Assembly (NCBI GenBank): GCA_963513935.1
Contig: OY740772.1
Location: 101,575,340-101,639,339 of the forward strand
Reading direction: 5' to 3'
Source: Aphrophora alni
Lineage: Eukaryota > Arthropoda > Insecta > Hemiptera > Aphrophoridae
DNA: 64,000 nt
The notes beneath the pieces are model-generated. The model was not told where the DNA came from. It saw only the letters and a list, made by a program, of their open reading frames with translations, and ran no database searches. The number at the start of each line of letters is the position of its first letter. Position 1 is the first letter of the stretch. A program made the translations under genes and the position numbers. Shown here piece after piece: positions 13,135 through 22,500 of the stretch.

Positions 13135-15060
13135 TGTAGCATTCAAATTCTAAAATTCAATCCTGCAAAACAAATTCATAAACTCGTTCTCCACATCCAA
13201 CTTCCGTCGCTTGACAGATGCTGCCACCCGGCGAGATTATCCCAAACTAATGATCATATGACATTTAGAGGGTAAAGTACAGCGGCAAGAGAGCCCATCT
13301 TCACTGATACCGGTATGAGAGTCTACCTGTAGTCACACAATGTCTGACATCCATATTCAGCTACGTTAGAGAAAAATTTCTTTCTTGGACTTCAAAATTT
13401 CAACCCTAGTTTTTTGGCAATGTTAATCTACAAGTTTTGTGCGTTTTAGTTCTATAATGTTTAGTAAATTTTCGTTTTCACGGCACAAGCTTACGTGAAC
13501 TGCGACAGGATTTTCCAGGTACAGATTTTATCATATATTAAATTTTTGTTAATGCTTTAAAACAATTTATTAATTATCATGTATTTTTAAAATATGTATT
13601 TCATGTTTTATTTAATATTCAATGTTCTTTTGAAACTCAATGATTATAAAAATTTACTTTTCTTAAAACATACTTTACAAAATCTTGTAAAGGCACATTT
13701 TGAGTTTGGAACAATTATGTGAAATAAGTGCAAACTAATGTTGAACTTTGAATGATCGAAATATCTCATTGTACATGTCAAATATAAAACAATTGAAGAA
13801 ATCTGTTCTAAATCAGAAAATTTCGTTTTGCAGACTTTTGCAAATCTTTGCAAGTCTTATACAAGCTTTGTTTCAAACAAAATTAAAATATATATTAATA
13901 GATTTATAATAATCTAAGAAGCTTTTAAGTACCATCTTAACGAATTTCTGTTATACCATCAATTTTCTTTGATTTTCACAAAAACCAGATATTTTCTTTA
14001 ATAATGAACATTAATGCTAAAACATGTCTGATTTTGTACAAGACGCTAAAAAAACATGTTTTTTGCCATAGCTAATATGCTGGTAGAAGAAACACGGCTA
14101 AAGATCTGAACACGTTTCGCCCTGTTAACAAAACACGTTTTGTTTCAACATAGATTCAGAGTTTCACGTGCACAAAAGTGATGTTACAAAAAACTAACTT
14201 TATAGAACTCTAATTAAACTCATATTGTATATGTGCCTAAATCTATTTCAGCGAATATGTTTTCAAAAAAAAAACTATCTTTTAGATGTAGACTTGTGTA
14301 ATTAATTATAAAATATATAAAAAATTATTGGGTGGAGCCTGCATGCAAACTTTCGGTCCTAACAACCTCCAAGAGGTTATTTTCTAAATTAAAATAATTG
14401 ACGTCAATTAATAAAACTTAATATTCAAAATTTTCTTTTTAAAATAAACTTCTCTTTTTTTTATAATAAATTCTTTATCTAAAATATATATATATTTATT
14501 GGCCAATATAGCATTTAAGTAATTTATCAAATAAGTAATATTATGTAACTGTTTTAAAAACTTATCATTTCATAAAGTTAAGAAAGGGGGGAAATAAATA
14601 TCAGCATCTTTTCATCTTTTTTTTATTTTTGTAATTTTTACATTTAAGGGCGTATTATCTTTTTTTTTGGATTAATTATAATCCAGCTAATTGTTAAGCT
14701 GTGCTCATTGTCTTTTGTTAAATTTTGTAACTATAAAATATATAAACTAAAAAGGGGGGGGATAAATTTTCAGACTCTATTGATTAATTTTTTTTTAAAT
14801 TATAATATTTCACTTTAAGGGCGTATAATCTTTTTTAAAATATAATATTGTTAATCATAAGGTGTTTATGATAATTTTGTCTCAGCATGTCTTTCTCAGT
14901 TGTAAATGATAAAATCTGAAACGTCGAAATTTCTTTTTTTGTTCAATAAACTTGAGCCTTGTTAATTACTAAATTTGTCTTTGTCTTTTTTTTTATTTCT
15001 ATTTTCAAACATTGTTACCATTTGGTTCCGCCTTTCTTAAATTTAAGTCCCCTGGTAACA
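13135..15060 (+). repeat. E1 5' LTR
   Basis: Starts TGTAGC and ends GGTAACA. Contains a TATA-like box (TATAAAATA, 14307-14315), a conserved block after it (TTATTGGGTGGAGCCTGC), a 14-bp palindrome with a TGACGTCA core, two imperfect copies of a G-run plus TTAAGGGCGTATTATC unit (about 14580-14700 and 14750-14860), and AATAAA at 14945-14950 followed by GT/T-rich sequence. This order suggests U3 up to about 14340, then R ending soon after AATAAA, then a short U5. The U3/R/U5 limits are inferred. Confidence 0.93.
14396..14409. promoter_or_regulatory. Palindromic TGACGTCA site in E1 5' LTR
   Basis: AATTGACGTCAATT is a perfect 14-bp palindrome with the cAMP-response-element octamer TGACGTCA, about 90 bp downstream of the TATA-like box. 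It is conserved in all four LTRs here (TGACGTCA at 14399, 18485, 37369 and 45614). Binding by CREB/ATF-type bZIP factors is inference. Confidence 0.45.
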
Positions 15061-15066
15061 TGTTTC

Positions 15067-15084
15067 TGGTAGCAGAGCGTGGTT
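15067..15084 (+). promoter_or_regulatory. E1 primer-binding site
   Basis: TGGTAGCAGAGCGTGGTT lies 6 nt after the 5' LTR end. The first 11 nt are complementary to the 3' end of animal initiator tRNA-Met (TGGTAGCAGAG); two mismatches follow, then TGGTT matches again. Another tRNA ending ...CTCTGCTACCA would fit equally well. Confidence 0.6.
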
Positions 15085-15795
15085 TTCTCTAAATTATAAA
15101 GTCGTTGATTCTAGATTCTAGTGTGGTTAAATTAAATTATAGAGTTGTTAATTTTAAATTTTGGAACCGTAGTTAATTTTCAAAATTTTGCATTGGAACT
15201 ATCTAAATTTAAATTCAAAATTATCTTTGTTAAACAAGGCTCATTTTTATGTTTTGCAGCTTTTTCAAATACTGCACAACTGTTGCTGATGAAATTTTTT
15301 TTTATTTATTTTAAATATTTAAATCTCTATAAATCTATAGTCTCTTTTTTTATTATTTATTTATTTTTATAAACACTTACACAAAAACTTCTAAACCAAT
15401 TTCGATAAAATTTTTTTTATTATTTTGTCTGCTTAAATATTTTTTTTTTATATATATATATTTACATACACTGCACACTAGTCATTCACTGAATTTGATC
15501 CAGACAGCGGGCTCATTCGGGAATCAAAAAAAATTTAAATAAATAATAAAATCCAAAAATAGTTAAAAACAAAAAAAAACAAAAAAAATTCAAAATCTCC
15601 TTCAAAAATTCTCTCGAGTTTTCTTTCGCTTGTCTGTATTAATTCATACTTACACACACACATATACACAACAACTACACTACATATAATTCTTGAGTCT
15701 TTCTTTGGCTCTTTCATTTTTTGCATCATCTTAAAAGAAATTTTTTTTTAAATTACTTGGTTTATTTTTTTTAATAATTATCAGCAACAGTTAAA
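15085..15795 (+). other. E1 untranslated leader
   Basis: Matches the E2 leader (38127-38785) almost base for base from about 15160 onward, including the CCAGACAGCGGGCTCATTCGG and TCTTGAGTCTTTC stretches. E1 has about 70 extra bases just after the primer-binding site. The leader is far more similar between E1 and E2 than the LTR starts are, which suggests recombination or template switching between related elements. Confidence 0.7.
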
Positions 15796-15879
15796 ATGGC
15801 AGTTTATTTGCTGCGATTAGTGGACCCGTTAAAGAACACGGAGCTTGCTTTTGAATTTTTTTTGTTTTCGTCATCTTGA
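15796..15879 (+). pseudogene. gag: Truncated gag start in E1
   Basis: ATG at 15796 opens a frame whose first 20 residues match the start of E2 Gag with two differences (D4 to Y, S11 to P). The frame then runs into unrelated T-rich sequence and stops at 15877-15879. The rest of gag and all of pol are missing. Translation of 27 residues is possible but unlikely to be functional; retention may reflect a packaging or translation role of the first gag bases. Confidence 0.75.
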
Positions 15880-15965
15880 AAGAAAATTATTTTTATTTAT
15901 TTTTTTTTTAATTTTATCATCATGAGCAATAGGCGGGATGGCAGTGGACTGGTTGATGCAGATGG
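15869..15965 (+). repeat. Second gag-start-like segment in E1
   Basis: CATCTTGAAAGAAA, a T-rich stretch, ATCATGAGCAA and GGGATGGCAGTGGAC follow the order of the real leader/gag junction (CATCTTAAAAGAAA, T-rich, ATCAGCAACAG, ATGGCAGTGGA). The ATG frame here closes after 13 codons. It looks like a tandem or mosaic duplication of the gag start. Confidence 0.45.
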
Positions 15966-16620
15966 TGGCATTTGTTTAATAGTAAATTGAAATGTTGAAC
16001 ACCTTTTTTAAAAAAATATATCATTGTGTGCAAAATTTTTTTCTTCTTCCAAATTATAGGGGCCCAGTTTTTGTATATAGGACGACATGGTTGGCCTGTT
16101 TGTCTTGATTAAATTATTCGGTTGTTTGTCTTTTATTATTAGCAGGTCAACATGTTGGTTCCTTATTTAGTTTGTTTAGGGTTGAGAAAACCGGAGTTTG
16201 TTTTTTTTTGTCATGGGTCACCTTTTATTTACATATTTACTTTGCTACACCTTTTCTTAACACATCTTTCTTTGTACATCTTTTTTTTAGAACACTTATC
16301 TTATTTTGATGAAATTTTTTTTTTACACATTTTTTTTTTGATTAAATTAAATTCCTTTTTTTTTGGGGGCACATGATACATACATAAGACCTTAAGTCAA
16401 ACACCACATGCCCTGCCTTGTGCAGTAAAACAATCTTGACTTCCCAACGTTTCATACTGCTTCTTTGTTTATTTTTCAAATGGATTATTTGTTTAGACCC
16501 TTCAAAATTCTTTTTTTCTCACGGAAATTGTTAAGAGCCGTGAATAGTTTAAATTTCTCTTCGTATGGGAGAAGAGGAATTTTAAAATAACGACGCTGAG
16601 CATGATCTGACCCAAAAAGG

Positions 16621-16720
16621 CTTCAGGAGTTTTTCTTTTATTTTTATTTATTTTTGTAATTAAATGTTAAGGTCGGCTCAGAGGATACTCCCCCCCGTCT
16701 GAGTCCGACCTTTCCTGAAG
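16621..16720 (+). other. Nested RNA hairpin in E1 interior
   Basis: AAGGTCGGCTCAGA (about 16669-16682) pairs with TCTGAG-T-CCGACCTT (about 16698-16712), with one bulged T and a C-rich loop. Outside it, CTTCAGGA (16621-16628) pairs with TCCTGAAG (16713-16720). This GC-rich block has no counterpart seen in E2. Confidence 0.55.
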
Positions 16721-17041
16721 TCCTTAGTGCTATGCACTTTTCCCTCCCCTGGTCCCCGGAGTGGTCACCTCCACTTGGTTTCCCGAGGTGCCACTCCACC
16801 CCTTTTCCCCACGTACCTTAGAGTACAAAGTCAGTTCATGCACAGCAATGTCGACCTTTGCGTCACCCTTCAGCTCTTTCTGTCCTGGGCTTATCCCAAT
16901 CATAGGTGGGAAGAGCTGAGACGCTGTAGAAATTTCAAAATTTAATAAGTAAGTGCCGAAGGAGGCTACACCCTAGAGTGGTGATTATAAAAGCATTATG
17001 AAGCGTTGTTTCTATCAGGTGCCCCGTTTCAAAATTTTGTA

Positions 17042-17177
17042 GGAGGCCCTTCTGGCCCCTTTCTTCAGAAGCTTGTAGGAGGCCCTTCTGGCCCCTTTCT
17101 TCTATCTTTTCTTGGAGGCCCCTCTGGCCCTTTGTCCCTTTTTTTTTCAAAATTTTGTGGGAGGCCCTTCTGGCCTC
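17042..17177 (+). repeat. Tandem hairpin array in E1 3' region (36-bp period)
   Basis: Four copies of GGAGGCCCTTCTGGCCCC or close variants start at 17042, 17078, 17114 and 17160, so the first three are exactly 36 bp apart. Each can fold as GGCC-CTTCT-GGCC; the last forms a perfect 6-bp stem, GAGGCC/GGCCTC. E2 carries one copy at 44222-44239, in the same place relative to the polypurine tract. Confidence 0.75.
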
Positions 17178-17207
17178 TTTTCTGACTCCACCCTAACTCC
17201 GTCTTTC

Positions 17208-17219
17208 GGGGGGGGAGAG
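17208..17219 (+). promoter_or_regulatory. E1 polypurine tract
   Basis: GGGGGGGGAGAG, followed by one C and then the 3' LTR TG. Identical to the tract of E2, including the intervening C. Expected to prime plus-strand DNA synthesis. Confidence 0.85.
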
Positions 17220-17220
17220 C

Positions 17221-19146
17221 TGTAGCATTCAAATTCTAAAATTCAATCCTGCAAAACAAATTCATAAACTCGTTCTCCACATCCAACTTCCGTCGCTTGA
17301 CAGATGCTGCCACCCGGCGAGATTATCCCAAACTAATGATCATATGACATTTAGAGGGTAAAGTACAGCGGCAAGAGAGCCCATCTTCACTGATACCGGT
17401 ATGAGAGTCTACCTGTAGTCACACAATGTCTGACATCCATATTCAGCTACGTTAGAGAAAAATTTCTTTCTTGGACTTCAAAATTTCAACCCTAGTTTTT
17501 TGGCAATGTTAATCTACAAGTTTTGTGCGTTTTAGTTCTATAATGTTTAGTAAATTTTCGTTTTCACGGCACAAGCTTACGTGAACTGCGACAGGATTTT
17601 CCAGGTACAGATTTTATCATATATTAAATTTTTGTTAATGCTTTAAAACAATTTATTAATTATCATGTATTTTTAAAATATGTATTTCATGTTTTATTTA
17701 ATATTCAATGTTCTTTTGAAACTCAATGATTATAAAAATTTACTTTTCTTAAAACATACTTTACAAAATCTTGTAAAGGCACATTTTGAGTTTGGAACAA
17801 TTATGTGAAATAAGTGCAAACTAATGTTGAACTTTGAATGATCGAAATATCTCATTGTACATGTCAAATATAAAACAATTGAAGAAATCTGTTCTAAATC
17901 AGAAAATTTCGTTTTGCAGACTTTTGCAAATCTTTGCAAGTCTTATACAAGCTTTGTTTCAAACAAAATTAAAATATATATAAATAGATTTATAATAATC
18001 TAAGAAGCTTTTAAGTACCATCTTAACGAATTTCTGTTATACCATCAATTTTCTTTGATTTTCACAAAAACCAGATATTTTCTTTAATAATGAACATTAA
18101 TGCTAAAACATGTCTGATTTTGTACAAGACGCTAAAAAAACATGTTTTTTGCCATAGCTAATATGCTGGTAGAAGAAACACGGCTAAAGATCTGAACACG
18201 TTTCGCCCTGTTAACAAAACACGTTTTGTTTCAACATAGATTCAGAGTTTCACGTGCACAAAAGTGATGTTACAAAAAACTAACTTTATAGAACTCTAAT
18301 TAAACTCATATTGTATATGTGCCTAAATCTATTTCAGCGAATATGTTTTCAAAAAAAAAACTATCTTTTAGATGTAGACTTGTGTAATTAATTATAAAAT
18401 ATATAAAAAATTATTGGGTGGAGCCTGCATGCAAACTTTCGGTCCTAACAACCTCCAAGAGGTTATTTTCTAAATTAAAATAATTGACGTCAATTAATAA
18501 AACTTAATATTCAAAATTTTCTTTTTAAAATAAACTTCTCTTTTTTTTATAATAAATTCTTTATCTAAAATATATATATATTTATTGGCCAATATAGCAT
18601 TTAAGTAATTTATCAAATAAGTAATATTATGTAACTGTTTTAAAAACTTATCATTTCATAAAGTTAAGAAAGGGGGGAAATAAATATCAGCATCTTTTCA
18701 TCTTTTTTTTATTTTTGTAATTTTTACATTTAAGGGCGTATTATCTTTTTTTTTGGATTAATTATAATCCAGCTAATTGTTAAGCTGTGCTCATTGTCTT
18801 TTGTTAAATTTTGTAACTATAAAATATATAAACTAAAAAGGGGGGGGGATAAATTTTCAGACTCTATTGATTAATTTTTTTTTAAATTATAATATTTCAC
18901 TTTAAGGGCGTATAATCTTTTTTAAAATATAATATTGTTAATCATAAGGTGTTTATGATAATTTTGTCTCAGCATGTCTTTCTCAGTTGTAAATGATAAA
19001 ATCTGAAACGTCGAAATTTCTTTTTTTGTTCAATAAACTTGAGCCTTGTTAATTACTAAATTTGTCTTTGTCTTTTTTTTATTTCTATTTTCAAACATTG
19101 TTACCATTTGGTTCCGCCTTTCTTAAATTTAAGTCCCCTGGTAACA
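17221..19146 (+). repeat. E1 3' LTR
   Basis: Same length and nearly the same sequence as the 5' LTR. AATAAA at 19032-19037 is the likely poly(A) signal for the element's transcript. Confidence 0.93.
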
Positions 19147-19224
19147 ATATATTATTATATTTTACGACAAGAGTAAAACTGTGTGGTGGTAAAGGAAACT
19201 TCTATACTTTATGGATAAGTATTA

Positions 19225-19425
19225 TATGAGGAATTCCCTCAGGAGCTTGTCTAAAGTGAGTACCGGATGGGCAATTCTGAGGAATCTAGGCGTATCTACT
19301 CCAGTTTTTTTGTAGATAATTTTTTTTCATATTTTCTAACAGGACTCTTGAATTTTTTTGTTCTCTTCCTTCCTTGACGTTATTAGAGTATTCGTCAGCT
19401 TGGGAATGTATATTTAGTTCTTCTT
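19225..19425 (+). repeat. R1 repeat, copy 5
   Basis: Contains CTAAAGTGAGTACCGGATGGG, CTAACAGGACTCTTGAATTTT and ATTAGAGTATTCGTCAG in family order, directly downstream of E1. Confidence 0.6.
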
Positions 19426-19517
19426 TTTTTTATAAAGAGATGGAGAAAAAGAGGTTTTATGCCTTTGAACAACAAGGAAAACAAGTAGATATTACTAACT
19501 AACGGCAACAGTAAACT

Positions 19518-19798
19518 ATGGTAAAGGGAACTTTTATATATTCAAATAAAATTAAAAAGGGGGAAACAATCCGAAGCGACAAGTATTCAGTTCGCCGGAA
19601 GTCGCTTTGGAGAACGGCACATTCAGGTGGGAAGGAACGGAACTTGGCAGCAACGGCATCCAACGTCCACTTTTCGAAAGGACCAGAAGACTTCAAATCA
19701 AACACAGGTTTAATAGAAAGCAAAATTTTACACTCCCCGAAAAGTCGTTTACCAACATTTCTGGGTTAGGTAAAGTCAAATTTGTAAAATTAGAATAA
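19518..19798 (+). other. Unrecognised GC-richer open segment
   Basis: Two overlapping plus-strand frames stay open here (83 codons, 19518-19769, and 63 codons, 19607-19798), with near-even base composition in an otherwise AT-rich region. A 7-bp inverted repeat (AAGCGAC/GTCGCTT) lies near 19573-19610. No domain is recognised with confidence. It could be an exon, a captured gene fragment, part of a transposon, or chance. Confidence 0.25.
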
Positions 19799-21602
19799 TT
19801 TACTCTGGATTAAAAGTTAAAATATAAAATTTAATAAATAAATAAATACTGGTCTGGTCTGGATAAAACTTGGAAAATCAAATTTTTTGTATTTAAAAAT
19901 TTTTTTTTTTGTTAAACAAAAAAACACGCGTAATAAATTAAAATTAATGTTTTTATGGTTATATTCTATGTTTTTTGTTTCAGGAAATTTTAAGACTGTA
20001 TTGGGTAAGATTGTGTTTTAGAAAATAAAATTTATTTTTATTTCACTCTTACAATTGTTAAATTTTAATCAATAACAGCCAAATGTAGCAGAGATTCATA
20101 AATCATAAAATTCAAGATTTTACAGAAATAAAAGTAGTTGAAAAGAAATTTCTTCAAACTTTACATATTTTTTTAGAGTTATAGGAGTAATAATTTGTAG
20201 ATTCTACTCTCCAGAAATTTAATTAAAGGGAAGATAAATTAGCGTTAGTCGGTAAATTAAAAATAAATACAATTACTGGAAGGTTGTGAAATTTAAAAGG
20301 GGGATTTCATTGAGTTCGGGCTGTTGACCTTAGTGAAGGGGACGCCCAGACCAGGCTAGCGAAAAGAACAGGCCTATACTTTCAGTGGTCTGGGTTGTTG
20401 CTGGAACTAGCCCCACCTCATTAAAGTAAATTAGAAAATCACGAAAGAGGCATAAAGGAATTATCAAGATGAGGTAATTGAGCCATTTTGATAGGTTACT
20501 TCCTAAGACTTGTAAGGGTGCATTGCCGTAATGTAACTCTATAATTCATATTTTATTTGTCGTTTAAATGCGATAAAACTCTCGGTCAGTATCACCTTCT
20601 AATGGAATGCCATAAGATATCTTCATATAACCATTTTGGTCTCAGATAAGATTTTTAAAATAGGTATAATTTTGGAATGAACATTTTCCATCCAGTTCTA
20701 ACCAAAAGAGAATTTTTTGGTAATTTGTAGACTTTTAGAAAAAATATTCATGTGTTTTTGTTTTATTTTATTTAAAAATTATAATTTTTAAATTTATTTG
20801 TAATTTGCTGCTGATTCGCGAAAAATAGCTTAATTGTAAAAACATACAAATAAAACTCTAACAGTAAAATTAACCAAACTCCTATGAAGCAAAAAAGTCA
20901 CATATAAAAAATATATAATAAAAACATGTACTCGATACAATTTGATTTGTTTTCCACGAAACAACAATTTTGCGGGAATTGTTTGTTTTTAAATAAAAAA
21001 GAGGTAAATTCTTTCTGACAATAACGGAATACAATTATATCCCACTTTTTTTCCAGATGTTGCAATATCTATAGTAAAACTTATATGGAGCTTCAGAAAT
21101 TATTTTAATTTTATGATTATTTTATATTATTAATTTAATAGGGTTTTTTATCAAAATTTTTTGTATATTTTCAGAGTTTAGATACACCAATAAAGTGATC
21201 GTAGAAAGGATACTTTTTTTTGCAATTAGTGTATATTTTTACGTAACAAAAATCGCATCCGAAAAATAGATTCCGTTCTATCTGCTATACTTAAATATAT
21301 GAATATTCATAACTTCTCCTTATATAATTAAACAATAAGAAGATTTATAACGTTTATGGGGAAAACTAACTATTCTACTATTAGGCTATCTGTATTGAAA
21401 TACCACGTGTTAGAGTTATAAATATTCCAGTTTATATGAAAATAAAATCTCAATAAATAAAAAATCAATTTAAAAATAATTACGCTTATAAACGTGGTTA
21501 TAATTAGAAATGTGTGCAATGAGTAGAGCAACTTCCTCTTTTGCGAAAACCCTCTGTCACATTCCTTACAAACAAAATAAGAAGAAATGATTATACCAAC
21601 CG
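19799..21602. other. AT-rich intergenic DNA
   Basis: An 8-bp inverted repeat, CCCAGACC/GGTCTGGG (about 20347-20396), sits in a GC-richer patch at 20290-20420. Otherwise nothing recognised. Confidence 0.45.
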
Positions 21603-21775
21603 TACCACTCAAATACTCTAATAGCGTCAGGATTGAAAGTGATGAAGAACAAGATAGATTGATAGAAAAGATGAAAAGTAGGGATCTAACCTAAAAATAT
21701 ACGAAGAAATGTGTAGATCCAGCTAGGTATCTCGGATCTGCAACACCTATATTCACTATGAAGGAGCTGTTAGTT
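21603..21775 (-). repeat. R1 repeat, copy 6
   Basis: Minus-strand copy. The plus strand reads CTCAAATACTCTAATAGCGTC, then GATAGAAAAGATGAAAAG, GGGATCTAAC and GTGTAGATCCAGCTAGG, the reverse order of the other copies. This is the clearest match to the 3' block ATTAGAGTATTTGAG. Confidence 0.6.
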
Positions 21776-22062
21776 GTAACGATATAGATAAGCTGGTATT
21801 TTCAATTCACAAGTTTAAATGTTTCTATAAAGGGCAAGCTTGTGAATCGAGTGTTATTTTTTAAAGTTATTTTTAAAAACGTAAATTATATTTATAGGCT
21901 ACATATATCCCGCGTGTTAATTAAGTCCCGGGACGGCTTATATTTTTTTAACCATTTCATATGTAACCATAGGTTGATATGTACATCAAATTAAAGGTCT
22001 GTATTAGTAGAGTGCTATGCCGCAAGTAACAATTACCAAAAACAAGTATTATTCCTGTTTAC

Positions 22063-22385
22063 GGGAATACCCACTATCAGTCACAAACAGTTGGTTGTTC
22101 TCTTTTATGGATATCATGGTTAATCCATTGTCCTTGTTTGATTTAATATGAACTTTAAACCCACGCTATTTTAACCAGGGTGAATCTTATGAGGTCTGGT
22201 TTCCGCCATTTTGTTCTACTCATAAAGGCTATTAATTCGACGTACATCTCGACCTGCGCTCTCATTTAAGATATCCTACTTACTCCTTGTAGGCCGTCCC
22301 TCTGGGTACTAAAATAGCTTTTGTTGTCCAATAACAATGTGCAAAGCTTTGTAGCTCTCTCTATATGATTAAACAAATATTAAGC
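22063..22385 (+). repeat. Dispersed repeat family R2, copy 1
   Basis: Aligns by eye along its whole length with 61699-62039: shared CCACTATCAGTCACAAAC, CCTTGTTTGATTTAATATG, GATATCCTACTTACTCC and CTTTGTAGCTCT blocks in the same order and orientation. No open frame and no terminal repeats seen. Confidence 0.75.
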
Positions 22386-22440
22386 CTTATAAAAACACAC
22401 AGAACACAATTCTCACAAAAACTACGTCTAAGTACTAGAC

Positions 22441-22500
22441 GCGTTTCAACGACAAGGTCGTCCTTCAGTGATACACGAGCTACACCAATCAAACTATAAC
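22441..22500 (-). repeat. CTGAAGA-hairpin-GAAAC motif copy
   Basis: Minus strand reads ATCACTGAAGG, then hairpin CGAC-CTT-GTCG, then TTGAAACGCG and a second hairpin (CGTCTA/TAGACG). Flanks align with copies at 9224 and 25322. Confidence 0.5.

Larger units (their letters stand above)
13135..19146 (+). mobile_element. E1: non-autonomous LTR retrotransposon (Ty3/gypsy-derived, LARD-like)
   Basis: A 6,012-bp element bounded by TGTAGC...GGTAACA LTRs of 1,926 bp each (13135-15060 and 17221-19146) and flanked by ATAT (13131-13134 and 19147-19150). The LTRs differ at only three sites that I found: a T/A substitution at 13896/17982, 8 versus 9 G, and 9 versus 8 T. Insertion is therefore recent. The 2,160-bp interior has a primer-binding site, a leader closely matching that of E2, a gag start broken after 20 codons, then non-coding T-rich and GC-rich structured sequence, and a G8AGAG polypurine tract. 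No protease, RT or integrase remains, so mobilisation in trans by an E2-like partner is inferred. The LTRs are clearly diverged from those of E2 in their first ~300 bp. Confidence 0.93.

Noticed and set aside
13644..13853. 69-codon minus-strand frame present twice (also 17730-17939), and 61/62-codon frames duplicated at 36075/44320 and 37189/45434
   Set aside because: They lie within the LTRs and are duplicated only because the LTRs are.
16130..16155. Splice-acceptor-like TTTTATTATTAGCAG in E1
   Set aside because: T-rich sequence gives many such sites, and no donor or downstream coding segment supports splicing.
19607..19700. ENGTFRW-like residues reminiscent of the start of an ABC transporter nucleotide-binding domain
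   Set aside because: No Walker A or following strand pattern; the similarity is too short to name a gene.
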